Source of the DNA: Sipunculus nudus | Lineage: Eukaryota; Annelida; Sipuncula; Golfingiida; Sipunculidae | DNA: 64,000 nucleotides | Reading direction: 5' to 3' | NCBI GenBank assembly: GCA_026874595.1 | Contig: CM049311.1 | Span: 70,226,453-70,290,452 of the forward strand | In this document: positions 12,601 to 25,865 of the stretch, piece by piece | Layout of the letters: every line of letters begins with the position of its first letter | How positions within the stretch are numbered: the first letter of the stretch is position 1 | The notes under the pieces: generated by a model | What the model was told of the DNA's origin: nothing | Database searches by the model: none | What the model saw: the letters and a program-made list of their open reading frames with translations, nothing else | Position numbers and translations under genes: made by a program

Positions 12601-15600
12601 GTATTATTTGGATTAAAAGAGCTAATTCAGTGTGAATATGCTCCTGCATTTGCCAAACATGAGAGTTCTATATGACTGATGACTTAGAAAGTTGGAACTC
12701 AGGCAAAAGAAAGGCAAGATTTTACAGAGAGCAGTTACCAGTGCTTGTCATGAGGTGAGTTGATGAGCCTTATAATATGAACAACAATGACATGAAAAAT
12801 ATGATAGAGATAGCTTTTGAACTAAAACTCCAAACCCTGTGTCATAATAAATGGCATATATTTTGCATATTTGAAGGTGAGTATTTCTACACATGTCCCT
12901 TTTTTCCCTGACTATACTACATGCACTCAGATCTGGAGAACTTCCATTTGGCAACCACACAAATCTCCCGTGCCAGGATTAATCAAAGAAATCTAAACAC
13001 TAATGAAATGTAAAAAAAATACAAACAGCTGGCTGCTTTATTCTGCTTAACAATCTCTTATACCCAATCAGTGGAATGTGAACTACATTACTGAACACCT
13101 GTGCCCTATATATCCTGTATAAATCTTGATTATTTCACTCAATGCACTCTGCCATTTCTGAACAATTACTACCAGTGAAAAGATAATTACTGTGATCAGA
13201 AGTATTTATGTAATTTAAAATGCACAATTAATACAAATATTTACATCCAGGCTACATAGATTGCAACATGATATACATGGATTGTACCAATATATGCATT
13301 GACTAAAGCATAATAATAATGCAAGGAGTTCACACACTATTAAATGACATTAAAAAGTGGCTCCTGGGTCAGGACGCTGGGCTGCACAAGTTTATATTAT
13401 GCTTTATCTCACCAACCTATAAATACTGAAATACTCAACATAGAAAGGTAGGATCAAGAATTAAAGATGCAATTTACAATGACAGCTTAAAGTATCCTAC
13501 TCTGTGCTATACATGTATATTCATATATCTAATTTTGCATGAATATGTTGAAAGGCAAAAACCACAAAATTATCAACCAAACTAAAGTGTTTGAAAACAC
13601 AGTATGGGCAAATGACATAAGGTAAGTAAAACTCATACATTTATAATAATGAGTTCCGAATATGTCAAAACAAGTTCAGAACCAACCATACATGAATGGT
13701 TATCTTGGCAGCCACTTCATAGTTACAACAGTTATTAGAGCAAATTTTGGTTAGCATTCCAGGAAACCTGTACATTTAAGGTTAAGCTTTCACATATATC
13801 ACACAACATGCTGAGCATATATTATTGTAGCAAAACAAGTTTATATCCAAGACAACACATCTTTATGTGGCTTGCAGCTACAACCTTGGTAAGTTTGTCT
13901 AAACGGTATATCAGTTCACCAGGGTGAGGGAGTGCCATAAAAGTGGACCTTTGTATAAGTGCTGTCTTCCTTGCATAATGAATGTAAATATTATTGATAT
14001 CAACAGTCAACATGATACACCTCTCTGTCAGCTACCTGCAGGCATTTAATGGCACAAGGTTCATAATGTTTGTACTTCTTTCCTTCAAACAATGATGAAA
14101 TGTACTCATACATAAAACTGAAGATCATTTATCATTACCTGACCATGCAACAAGTGTTACCAGTGTCTCCTGTTAAAAAAAACCTGTTATAGATACTAGT
14201 GGTATACCCTTAATTATGACATGCAACTCATGACATCCAGATTTTGGTGGTAGATCCATGAGCATGTTTTATATTTTTGTAAGGTCAGGGTTTGATCAGA
14301 CCATGGAAATATAAAAGAAAAGTACTCAAAAAGACTGATGTGGGAGTCTGTCCAGGGAGAGTGTCTGGAGCCGTATCTTAGAAGTAGAAGCCAGAGGATC
14401 GCTCTGGGTGTGACAAGACATTCTCCTGTCACTGCGGACCAAACTAATGTCATGCATTTATATTAAAGCTGTGTGTCGACCTGTGTGGATATTGATGCAG
14501 AGGCAGCTAAAATTGCGCACAAGGAAATAGGAAAGACTGTGTTCATCTATGCAGTGCAAAGTGGGGTGCTGCTGATGATACTGGACCATGTAGGTGGGGT
14601 AAAGAAACACATGAGCAAATGTGACATTTTGAAGAGGTGAAAGACCTAAAACTTCACTGACAAACATATATAATGGACACAAATACAAATGTATCCGCAT
14701 ACATATCCATATATGTATCCGAACCGCACTGCATCAGTACATATGGAGACACAGCTTTACTCAAAGACTGCATTGTCCCAAGTTTTGCAAATGACAAGTC
14801 CCAAAGAGAAAACTTGAAGAATTAAACATTTAATCATTCAAATACAAGTGTCCTAGGTTTTGCAGTAAACAGCTCTGAAGAAATAAAAGTCTGGTCTTTT
14901 TCTGAATAATAAGATGACACAGAAGTTATATAGGCAGAATATCCTTCCCAAAATAAATGGATCATGTATTCTGACATGCTGGCTGTATTATATTGGACCA
15001 TGATATATTTTAACAATTAATACCTTACAGTTGTACTAGCAATACTGCTGTCTCCTACTTACTCTGCTGCAACAATAGTATATCAAGCAAAATATCCCAA
15101 ACGTAATCTTATTTCAGTCCACTTCAACTGACATCAAATATCTGCATTATAGACAAGCACCAAGTCCTTGTGGACAGATGAGCGTGTGGCATCACTGCTG
15201 TGTAATCACCCTCTATACAGAGAGCTTTCATTTCCTGATTCCAGCATTCAAGGAGATGATCGGTACACAGCTACACTGATCAATAGCCATGCCTCAGATA
15301 TTGCTAACCAGTCACTAATATGACAATGATGAAGTGGTGATAGCTATATGCTAACAAACACTCATGACTTCAACGGAAGCTGACAAAGACTGGTGGGGGG
15401 GGGGGGGGGGAGTTGACATGTGACACATCATTCATACATTAACACCTCGTGGGAGTATTTGACATTCTGCTCTGTGAATGAGATACTGAGACCCCCCTCA
15501 AGGATATATGACCCAGAAACACACATTTGCGGCATAAATTAATGTACAGCATGTTATTTCTATTTCCTTCATACTGTTTATAATCAATTTCCATTATGGC

Positions 15601-18600
15601 CTACAGATGCTACTTTCTAAACAGAGAGGATAAATATATCAAATAATAATCACTGTTTATTATTGTAATATTTGTATATCCCAAATGACATATTTCAAAT
15701 CTTGTGAAAGTGAATGATACATCAAAGAGGGTTCATTTTCTGTCACATTTTATTAGGAAAAAAGAGCAAATTGCTCATTGACTTAACATAATTAACTGTT
15801 TGTTTACAGTTTAATATAGCTCAATTTTAACAGCTTTATAGTATTAAAAGCATGGACACAAATTACAACAGTTTGTTTCTATCAATCCTATTACTAACTG
15901 ATATCACAACTGTCTTATAAGATATTATTACACTCAAGGAATGATATATCACAGTAAAGGGCTCAAAGCCTGGAGATCACGAGTTCAGATCTCAATGAAG
16001 AGTGGAGACGTGAGTGCTATGCAGCCTTAATGGAAGACTGTGCCCCACAGTCATGTTTCAATCACATGGGTTTTCTGGGTTTGGTAACTCACCAGTGGGG
16101 ATGGCAATACACCCATGACCTGCAGGAACAGTACACTGAGCCTGGTTGAAACTAAAGGCTATCTTTCTTACCAATGTCTGTCCTTCTGCACACCTGTGTG
16201 TTTTGGCAGTTTGTTTGAAAGACATATCAACAATCTGATAATGACAATCTTGAGGTACAGCATACCTATAGATTTTACAACTGGTTTGGTACTAAATGTG
16301 TGCACATAATTTGTCTGTTTGAACATCTTCCCTGTAATGATTGCCACCACTGCTGACACCTGGTAAAGACATTGGTACTATGAGCCAGGTGAGCTTAAGA
16401 GTCCAGGAATAAACAGCTGATTAAATCTCTCAGGTGAACGGGATGAAAATCTGTGCTCCACAGAAGTTCTTTTTTCACATAAAAACAGAGGAACATTCTG
16501 ATAATGTACTCTCTTGAGATGGAGCACTTCAGTTTTAGGCAGCTGGGCTTGTTATATACCAGTGTAGTGATATATATCACATTATAATAGGGTTGGCACT
16601 ATATCCATTTTTGATATCATGATGTTAAATGAATCTTGGTATATTGTGACATCTTAATATAAGTATCTGGCTTGGGTTCTCTGGTACTCCTCATCATATA
16701 ATCCATGTTGACACTTTATGCCATGTTTCCTTGACTACCAATAAATCAGAGAATCAACAGAGAGTTTTCAGAGAACCCGATTCTAGCAATTTGTCAAATA
16801 CTCTTATTTTGAACATACTTAGACCAATATTTTTTCATATTACAATGATTTGCTCTTTTTTTAAATTTCATACAATTCACCCTTACTTATGTTATACTTG
16901 AAACTTCATGATTTTCTGAACACAGAAAGACACTAGTAACCCCATTATCTTTAGCAAACTAGAATACGGGTAGTCGACAAGCAACTACGTGTATCCCCCA
17001 AAATCAGAGTAGGACGGGTGAAGTGAGGCATGGATTGAGTGGCAAGGGGAAATAGGGTTAGATGTGTTACATATTAGCATGGATATCTGCCATGTAAAAA
17101 TAATTGTAGGTGGTGCCACCTGTTATTTAAATGAGAAACTATCCAATATATACAAATGCAAAATTTCAGGTGGAAAAGTCAAACCACTGCTGAGATATGA
17201 GTGATTTTATCCCACAGTGGACAAACAGATGGACTCTGTGCAAAAATGGTTGCAGGAGGCCCCACCAGTTTCTTGTATGATAAAGAGGTATGTGAGATCT
17301 AAACACATGCATCTTTTCAGGTAGGTACGTCAAACCAGTCCAGAGATATTAGCATTGATATCTGCAGCATGAACATGAATGTAGGTGGCACCACCTGTCA
17401 TAAAATCAAGAAAGCTGTCCAGGATGTATACGCATGCCACATTTCAGGTGAATAAGTCGAACCACTGCTGAGATATGAGTGATTTTAACCCAAGGCAGAC
17501 GAACAGATGGACGCTGTGCAAAAATGGCTGCAGGTGGCGCCACCATTTTAGTGTATCTTATAAAGCTATCCAAGGGCTTCATTTGTACAAAATAGTTTTC
17601 CTGATTGGTCAAAAGAGTCCGAAGATATGTGGGTTAATGTGTCAAAACAGACGCACAGATGGACACACTGAAGAGAGGAAAAGTCAGAGATCAACGCGGA
17701 ATGGCGAAGCACCTGTTCACATGTGACCCAATAATTGGTGTAAGTTTCGGAAAAAACGGTCCAGTAGTTTCAGAGGAGTTCTCCCAAAAAGAATACGGCA
17801 GCTGCAGAACCCAGTCAAAAACATAGTATCTGCAAAACTTTGTTTTGGCGGATACAATAATCATAAAAGACTGTGGACAAAACAGCATATGATTATGTTA
17901 ACAGTACCGTTATCACAGCTCTCTGATACTGTGATAATCCTAGATACCAGTTATCATCCAACCCCTATACCTAGACAGCCCTGCATCAACACACTAATGA
18001 AATCTGAATATCAAATAGAAAGAGGCTTTAAACATTTAAGAAAAAACATCTTCTTAGCACAATATAAGGCATGCAGAGTGGAAGGTTATTGTTCAGACTC
18101 AAGGTGAAAGGCAATTGACTGGTTATTCACAAAAAATGAAACCACCAATAGGAGGTGCTTCAACAGCATAATAGATTATCCCCGCACACATATGATATCA
18201 CCAAAGGCACAGAAAAAACAAAATTTTATTTTTAAGAAAACATAAATTTTATGAGGAGAGGCAATTTATTCTTCAATGAACAAGGCCACACCAACTTCAG
18301 TATACCTTATATATACAGTGAAATCTTGCTCACATGGCCACCTGCAGGACCAGCCAAATTGGTCTTGTCAGTGGTCATGTCAGTGGGATGGTGGTGTTAG
18401 CAGGAGGTTTTTATGATGATTTACATTTGTCCAGGACCAAAAAATGAGGTCTTCTTAGCTGGGTTGGTTGTCATAGTGTGGTGGTCGTCAGGCGAGATTT
18501 CACTGTACAAAACATTGTGAGTAAAGTTCAATGAAACATCTGTCATGAGATGATGTATCCACAGTAACCAGACTGTTCACAATGTCATACAGTACATAAT

Positions 18601-21600
18601 GATGGATAGAGCTTTTTTCATCAGCAGCCTGAGCTTGATAAATTATGAATATAACTTAACATGTCCAGATACATTAAATTATTAAACAAAAGTGGACTTT
18701 TGCATGCTGCAATAAGACCACAGGCATGAAACTGTTGTATAAAGAGAAAATGCAGTAATTGTGAAAGACATTATTGAATTTTAACTATAATCAGAAAGCA
18801 ACAGTCTGAAATAGTTAACAAATTATTTATCTCAGCAAAGAGACAGGTCAAATCAGCAGGTACTTTAAATTTAGAAGTAAACATTTCAATCAACAGACTT
18901 TGGTCATACATCTGAGTTATATATTAATTAAATAAAAACTTTTACATTTTTTCTTTTATAAGTTCTAAGTTCTTACTGGTCATACTGAAGGCTTTCAGTT
19001 TGAAAAAGATCATGTCTAACCTGTGTGTATGTGTATTTAGGGGTGAAAGAACAGTAATCATAAACCTGAAAAAATGCACCACTGGATTATGTTTACCCAA
19101 CTTGATTACATTTAAAACAAAGGAACAGTATCCATTGAAAGAAAGTGAATTGTAGCGGAAGAATATGTGCTAAATTACCCAGAAATTAACTGATATAATT
19201 TTGGTCCAATTTATCGTTGGTTGTAAGGGGAGGGGGCATAGGGGTCCTTTTTCACATTTACTCTTAAGTGAAAAAGAGATAAAGAAACTGACCGAAAAAG
19301 AGAGATAGACAGATTGAGAGATAGGTGACCAATGAAATACTAATCATTTAAAAAACTGAAAGCAGCACATTCATAACTAGAATACAGGTAGTCCACAAAC
19401 AACTGTGTGTATCCGCCAAAATCAGAGTAGAGCAGGTGAAGTGAGGCATGGATTGAGTGGCAAGGGGAAGCTGAGTAAGATGTGTTATATTAGCATGGAA
19501 ATCTGCCATGTAAACATGACTGTAGGTGGCGCCACCTGTTATTTGAATGAGAAACTAGCCAAGATGTATACACATGCAAAATATCAGGTGGAAAAGTAAA
19601 ACCTCTGCCGAGATACGAGTGATTTTATCCCACATCAGACAAACAGATACACGCTGTGCAAAAATGGTTGCAGGTGGCGCCACAAGTTTTGTGTATGAAA
19701 GAGCTATGTGAGATCCAAACACACGCAAAACTTCAGGAAGATATGTCAAACCAGTCCGGAGATATTAGCATGGATATCTACAGTATAAACTGACTGTAGG
19801 TGGCGCAATCTGTCATAAAATCAAGAAAGCTGTCAAGGATGTATACGCATGCCAAATTTCAGGTGAACACGTCAAAACACTGCTGAGATTGAGTGATTTT
19901 AACCCAAGTCAAATGAACAGATGGATGCTGTTAAAAAATGGTTGCAGGTGGCGCCACCAGTTTCTTGTATGATAAAGAGCTATGTGAGTTGTAAACACAT
20001 GCAAATTTCCAGGAAGATACGTCTTGAAAACAAGTCCAGAGATATAAGTATGGATGTCTGCAGCTTGAACGTAAATGTAGGAGGCGCCACCTGTCATAAA
20101 AGCAAGAAAGCTATCCAGAATGTATACGCATGCCAAATTTCAAGTGAATTAGTCCAACCACTGCAGAGATGAATGGTTTTAACCCAAGGCAGACAAACAG
20201 ATAGACACTGCAAAAATGGTTGCAGGTGGCACCACCATTTTTGTGTATGTTATAAAGCTATCCAAGGGCTTCATTTGTACAAAATAGTTTTCCTGATTGG
20301 TCAAAAGAGTCTGAAGATATGTGGGTTAATGTGTCAAAACAGACGCACAGAAGGACGCACTGGAGAGACGAAAGGTCAGAGGTCAACACCGAATGGTTAG
20401 GCACCAGTTCACATGTGACCCGATAATTGGTGTAAGTTTCGGAAAAATTGGTCCAGTAGTCTCAGAGGAGTTCTCGGTAAACGAATATAGCGTCTGCGGA
20501 ACCAGGTCAAAAACAAAGTATCTGCGAAACTTTGTTTTGGCCGATACAATTATATTTCTAAGTTTTTTCCACACTAGTTGGCCAGACACCCACAGATAGA
20601 GTTATCAAATATTCATTCAGTCACTGCATAAAAGGTACAAGTTATGCCACATTGTTGGTGATATATATAGTGTTATGTACAAGAAAAATACTTTTAGGAC
20701 TCATAAATAGTTGAAAGAACATTTAAATTTACGTGAACTAGGATCCTGTAACTATAATTTTAAAATTTGTGATGATGACCTCACCAGGCTAATACTAATT
20801 GTATGTAACACATGAAACACATGGTGCATACTACCATGGTCTAATCATGCCATTTACAACCTGTAGGTAACCCAAGGATGTATGTATTTGATAAAAAAGT
20901 CATATAGGTTGACCTCAAAATTGCAAATGTCATGGGTATTAATGCATATCTCTCCCACAATAAACAAATGTATACACAGAGTTTACAGCTAATAACTGGT
21001 CCCCTGACACTAGTTGGCCACACACACACAGATAGTGTTATCAAATATTCATTCAGTCAATGCATAATAGGTACAAGTTATGCCACATTGTTGGCAAAAT
21101 TTATGGTCTTATGTACAAGTGGTAAAAACTGAGATAATCACAAACCAAACACCCAACAGTAATCAGAGAGCAAATACCTCATCCAATGCCACATCATTAT
21201 CAGGCTCCTATTCCTGCTGAATTTATTAAACTAATAACTCCTTTCTTTTTCACCAGGTTTAAGGCTGATCCTGGAGACTGGTTATTAGTACAGTACATAC
21301 CTGGGCCTGGGATAGGTGTTCTGGGAGATGTGACTGATGACTGTGACTGGAGGGTAGATCCTGGAGACTGGTTATTAGTTAAGTACATACATGGGCCTGG
21401 GATAGGTGTTCTGGAAGGAGTGACTGATGACTGTGACTGGAGGGTAGATCCTGGAGACTGGTTATTAGTACAGTACAAACCTGGGCCTGGGATAGGTGTA
21501 TCTCCCTGGTTATTAGTACAGTACAAACCTGGGCCTGGGATAGGTGTTCTGGGAGATGTGGCTGGTGAACAAGACTGGAAGGTAGATCCTGGAGACTGGT

Positions 21601-24600
21601 TATTAGTACAGTACATACCTGGGCCTGGGATAGGTGTTCTGGGAGATGTGACTGGTGACTGGAGGGTAGATCGAGGAGACTGGTGGGACTCAGTTATACT
21701 CTGCTGTATACTCTGCTGATCTTCCAGCTGTAGGCGATGGACTCTCTGCTGCTGTAGGATCCGAGACAAATGAGCATCTTCTTGAGATACCTGAGAATAC
21801 AGCAACAAGATACAGCACTAATAAGATGACTGAACAAAGATTAACACATTCATGACTATTAGACTCTATACGTTTCAACTGTTTTTATCAAATCATTGAC
21901 ATCTCTGCCTGGACTAATGATGACAGAAGGCTACATTGTAAAGCAAAACTTCATAAAGCTCTCATTCTAAAGCTTGGTTCTCTGAGACAATTCCATTTCC
22001 ACTATTTTGGTACTGATCAAAAAAGATACATGAAAGGGTGAAATGTACAATTTAATTTCCCTCTACAGAAATACAACTGAATCTGTTAACATACACTATA
22101 AAATTAATTCAAACAGGAAATACAAGCACAGCCACTGTGAAAATAACTGAACAAAATTTTATTTGAACATGGTTACATCACCCCTACAAATAATAGCTGG
22201 GAGACACCAAATTTACATTACAGGAAGAAATATATGCCCCTTCACAAAATTGAAAAATATGATATAAGTTAGACAAAATTGAGATATCTGTAAGTTACTT
22301 TTTTCAATGTGTAAACAAGTAATAAAATTCAATACTAAGACATGCTTCACCCCCTTCCCTGTCAACTGTATTGATAGATAATAAAACTTTGGGTACCTCC
22401 CCATCTCCTGCAGGTGGACACACCCCGGCCAGGTACTGGACCAGCTGGACGTGCTGACCAGGACGGAACATCCTGCCCTTTCCCTGACTGTACAACCACT
22501 CTGCTTTCAAACTGTGAAACAATCAAAATGTGGAACATCAAATTTTAGTGTAGGTTTTTACAGAGTGACCTCGCCAAGAAATACAGTAAAATATAGCTTT
22601 ACAAGGGCCTAGAGACACAAATAGTCAACCGCCATATGTTTTCCCAGGAAAGTGTTGCATCATTGATACCAAAATTTTCTGAAACCTTGACAAAAGCCCT
22701 TTTTTAAAGAACAAGGGACCCATGGGTCAAGGCCCTCAGCTGAAGTTTGAAATTTTTTCAAATGCAAAATATGCAAAATATTCTTTTGTAATGATTTTCA
22801 TATATATAAGCATATGAGAAGCTAAGAAGACAGGGGCCCTTTTACTTGGTTTTGGTAAAGTTCTAAATATATGATTGCAAAACTAATACCCTGACAAGAC
22901 TGTCAAGAAGAAAAACAGTAAAAGTTTTGAGATCCTTTGATGCATATGAAAAATTTACAGATGGACAGGCAAGTGGACAGAAGGGACTAATACATTTATT
23001 TCACTTTCAAGGGAAAAATGCATTTAAGTTTATATTAAAGCCTATTTTTTTAGCATGTTCTTTTTTTCCATTAATAGTTTTATCAGATCCATTTTTCTTT
23101 ATTTTCAAGTTTTATAAATTTGTAACAGAAAAAAATCTGAAAATATAAGATAAAATATCGGAATTCTAAGTAACAATCATTATTTGTCTAGCGTGTACCT
23201 CATATCGATTATATAATGCATACACATATATTTTATTATTTTTAAATCTTAAACTGAATTTAAAAGAAAATAATGCTATAACATGGCATCTTCAAGATTA
23301 TTCCTTGAATCACTATTAAAAAGTTATGCACTTTGGAGTTTTCAGTACATGCTTAATTTATTCGCCTAAATAAAAGAATCAGTAAATTTGATAAAATAAA
23401 AACATCTTTTTCAAATAAAGTATACACACTGTTGGTTGTATGAGGGACAAACAAAATCATTGTGGTAATAACTATCTCAGCTATAATTTATTACTTGAAT
23501 TAATTGTCAATTTCACACCTGGTGAAGTTTATATCCTTCTGAAGTAAGGAATTACTTATCTGATGAACATCCACACTGTCATATAGCAATAAACCACTTT
23601 GTGAACACAATTAAATGTGCACTTTAATCATTGTTACCCTGGTGGTACAACACAAAATCTGAAATGTAGCACCTCCTAGATAAGAATGAATCAAATACAG
23701 AAAATTATAACATTCATCTAGTTTATGCACCAGCTAGTGGGGGGGGGGGGGGGGGGGGTGGAGTGCAGGCAGAGGGGAAGTCTGCTAGTAGTGGCCAAGC
23801 TGAGCCAAGGCAAGCTGCCTGGATGTGCCGTTGACAAAGTTGGACAAAATTTAAGGTATTGATTTTTTTTATTTCTGCTAATAACTTGAAAAATTTGCAA
23901 AGTTCAGATCTAATTTTGAGTAAACAATTGAATCTTGATTAAATAAAGTTATATACCTGAAAAAAGGTCTCTAGCTTCAGCAATTCTCATGTTAAGTGAG
24001 CAAATATATTACCTGATTTTTTAAAAATTGCATTATATTTGGGCCCATAACAAAAAAAATATGCAATACTGACCTACATTTTGGTATATTCATAGAAAAT
24101 GTATGGAAGCATATGAATACAAAATATGATCAAAAACAGATCAATGGTTTTGATATTAGGCAGCCTTGGAGTGTAACAATGGCATTTTTATGGAAAACTG
24201 AGGATTTTCCTTAATATCTTGATGGAATGAAGTTCTAGTGACCATATTTTTGGTAAGGAAGGGGATTTTGGGGACATTATCTGTATGCAAAATTTTGGAT
24301 TTGTAGGTCCAAAGTTTTCAAAACATGCCTTTTTAACAGAAGGCTGGATGGATGACGGACAAAGGACTACAACTATAGCTCAGATGACATAGTCAACTGA
24401 GTTAAATGAACCTTGCAAAATACAAAAAGAAACTTGATTTAAAAAAAAAGAAAATGCATGATTAGCTTTTTAGTTATCCAGAGCACTATGTTTTAACTGG
24501 GGGGATAGGGATTTAATTTGTAAACTTTTACCAATAGATATCTGTCATGGCCAAGACATATGGCTGTAATATTATATTCAGATAGTAGTTAAAAAGAGGT

Positions 24601-25795
24601 GACAACACATGCCAGTCATGTGATCAATATGCCTAAAAAATTTGGAAATGACTGATGATATTTTTCATGAAATAAAAGGTAAAAAATTTGTACCATATAT
24701 GGATACATGTAAAATCAGAAAATTTTTTTATCAGCTAATTTTAAACTATGGTGGAAACAGTCTGAAAGTAGTTCTATTAAAAAAAGTGTTCACTGAATTT
24801 CCCTAGCTCTAAGGAATCCTTGCATTTGATATGAAGGCTAAAGCTTTCTTATTTATTGACTAACTAGAAAAAAAGTGAAAAAAAACATTTTGGAGCACAG
24901 AGAGTCATTTAACAGAGGTGGATCGTGGGGCCACCTGCATGCTATAATCACATGTTAGTCATGTGCTGAATAAGTCTGTAAAATTTCAAATTTACATGAC
25001 TTCAAAATTTATAAGAGAGTAAAAGAAAAGATAGTGATGAAAAATACAATGGTAATCCATGTTGCTTGTCTTACATCTGGGTGCCACCTGTGCAGTTACT
25101 AGTTACTGTTGAGATTTAGATTCTTAAACTGAAGGCGTCACAAATTCAGAGATTGTAATTAATGTTGACATCAGGTCGTTTGCCTGTGTGCTTGGAAGTG
25201 TTACAAGTGTGACACAGAATCCATGTACAAACCAGGGATCCAAGGATGACACTTTTATTCAGTAAGATTTGTTTACCATTTGCTAACCAGTGGGCATTAA
25301 AGGGCATACAGTGTATTCCCTTATAAAAATAGTCATTTCTATAAAGTACAAGTTGTCAAATTACTGGGCATAGTGATATCACATAATAAAAGCTGGCTGG
25401 TGGAATTGTGGGGATCAATCAGTTGAGATTCTGATACAGGTTAAAAGTGTATCATTATATCAAGTTACAGCTGCCTGGAATCAATATGAGGTTTGGCACT
25501 TGGGGAGATATACACACAATGACCATGAAAAATTTCAATGACCAAAGTAGACTGTAATGCTTACCTTTCCTTCTCAGTGATAAGTTGATTATCTAGAACC
25601 CGCAAGTTCAAGCACCAGTTTACGACAAATGGACGGTAATCAAGAGCACTGTATACAGCTAAGGACTAAGGTACAATCTCATTTCATTATAAAGAGTAAC
25701 AACATATCTGTTTACTGAAAATTATTAATATCCATCCCTTATCAATGTTATTTTGATAATTCTTATAATTACCATATATAAATATATATATATAC

Positions 25796-25865
<70 letters not shown>

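Larger units (their letters stand above)
6936..21300 (-). other. CEP97 intron 10 (14.4 kb)
   Basis: Non-coding between exons 10 and 11. It holds a pogo-like element, microsatellites near 9.5 kb, G runs at 10629-10641 and 15395-15410, two GGTGGCGCCACC tandem elements and a short MITE, each listed separately. Stretches 9700-16900 and 18520-19370 otherwise show nothing recognisable, apart from coding-like islands at 14225-14455 and 15140-15310 that have no matching splice sites. Confidence 0.6.

Noticed and set aside
21186-21719. Plus-strand open frame of 177 codons with [10 protein letters not shown] repeats
   Set aside because: It is the antisense shadow of the 90-bp coding repeat of CEP97 exon 10, which stays open because the unit is a multiple of three.
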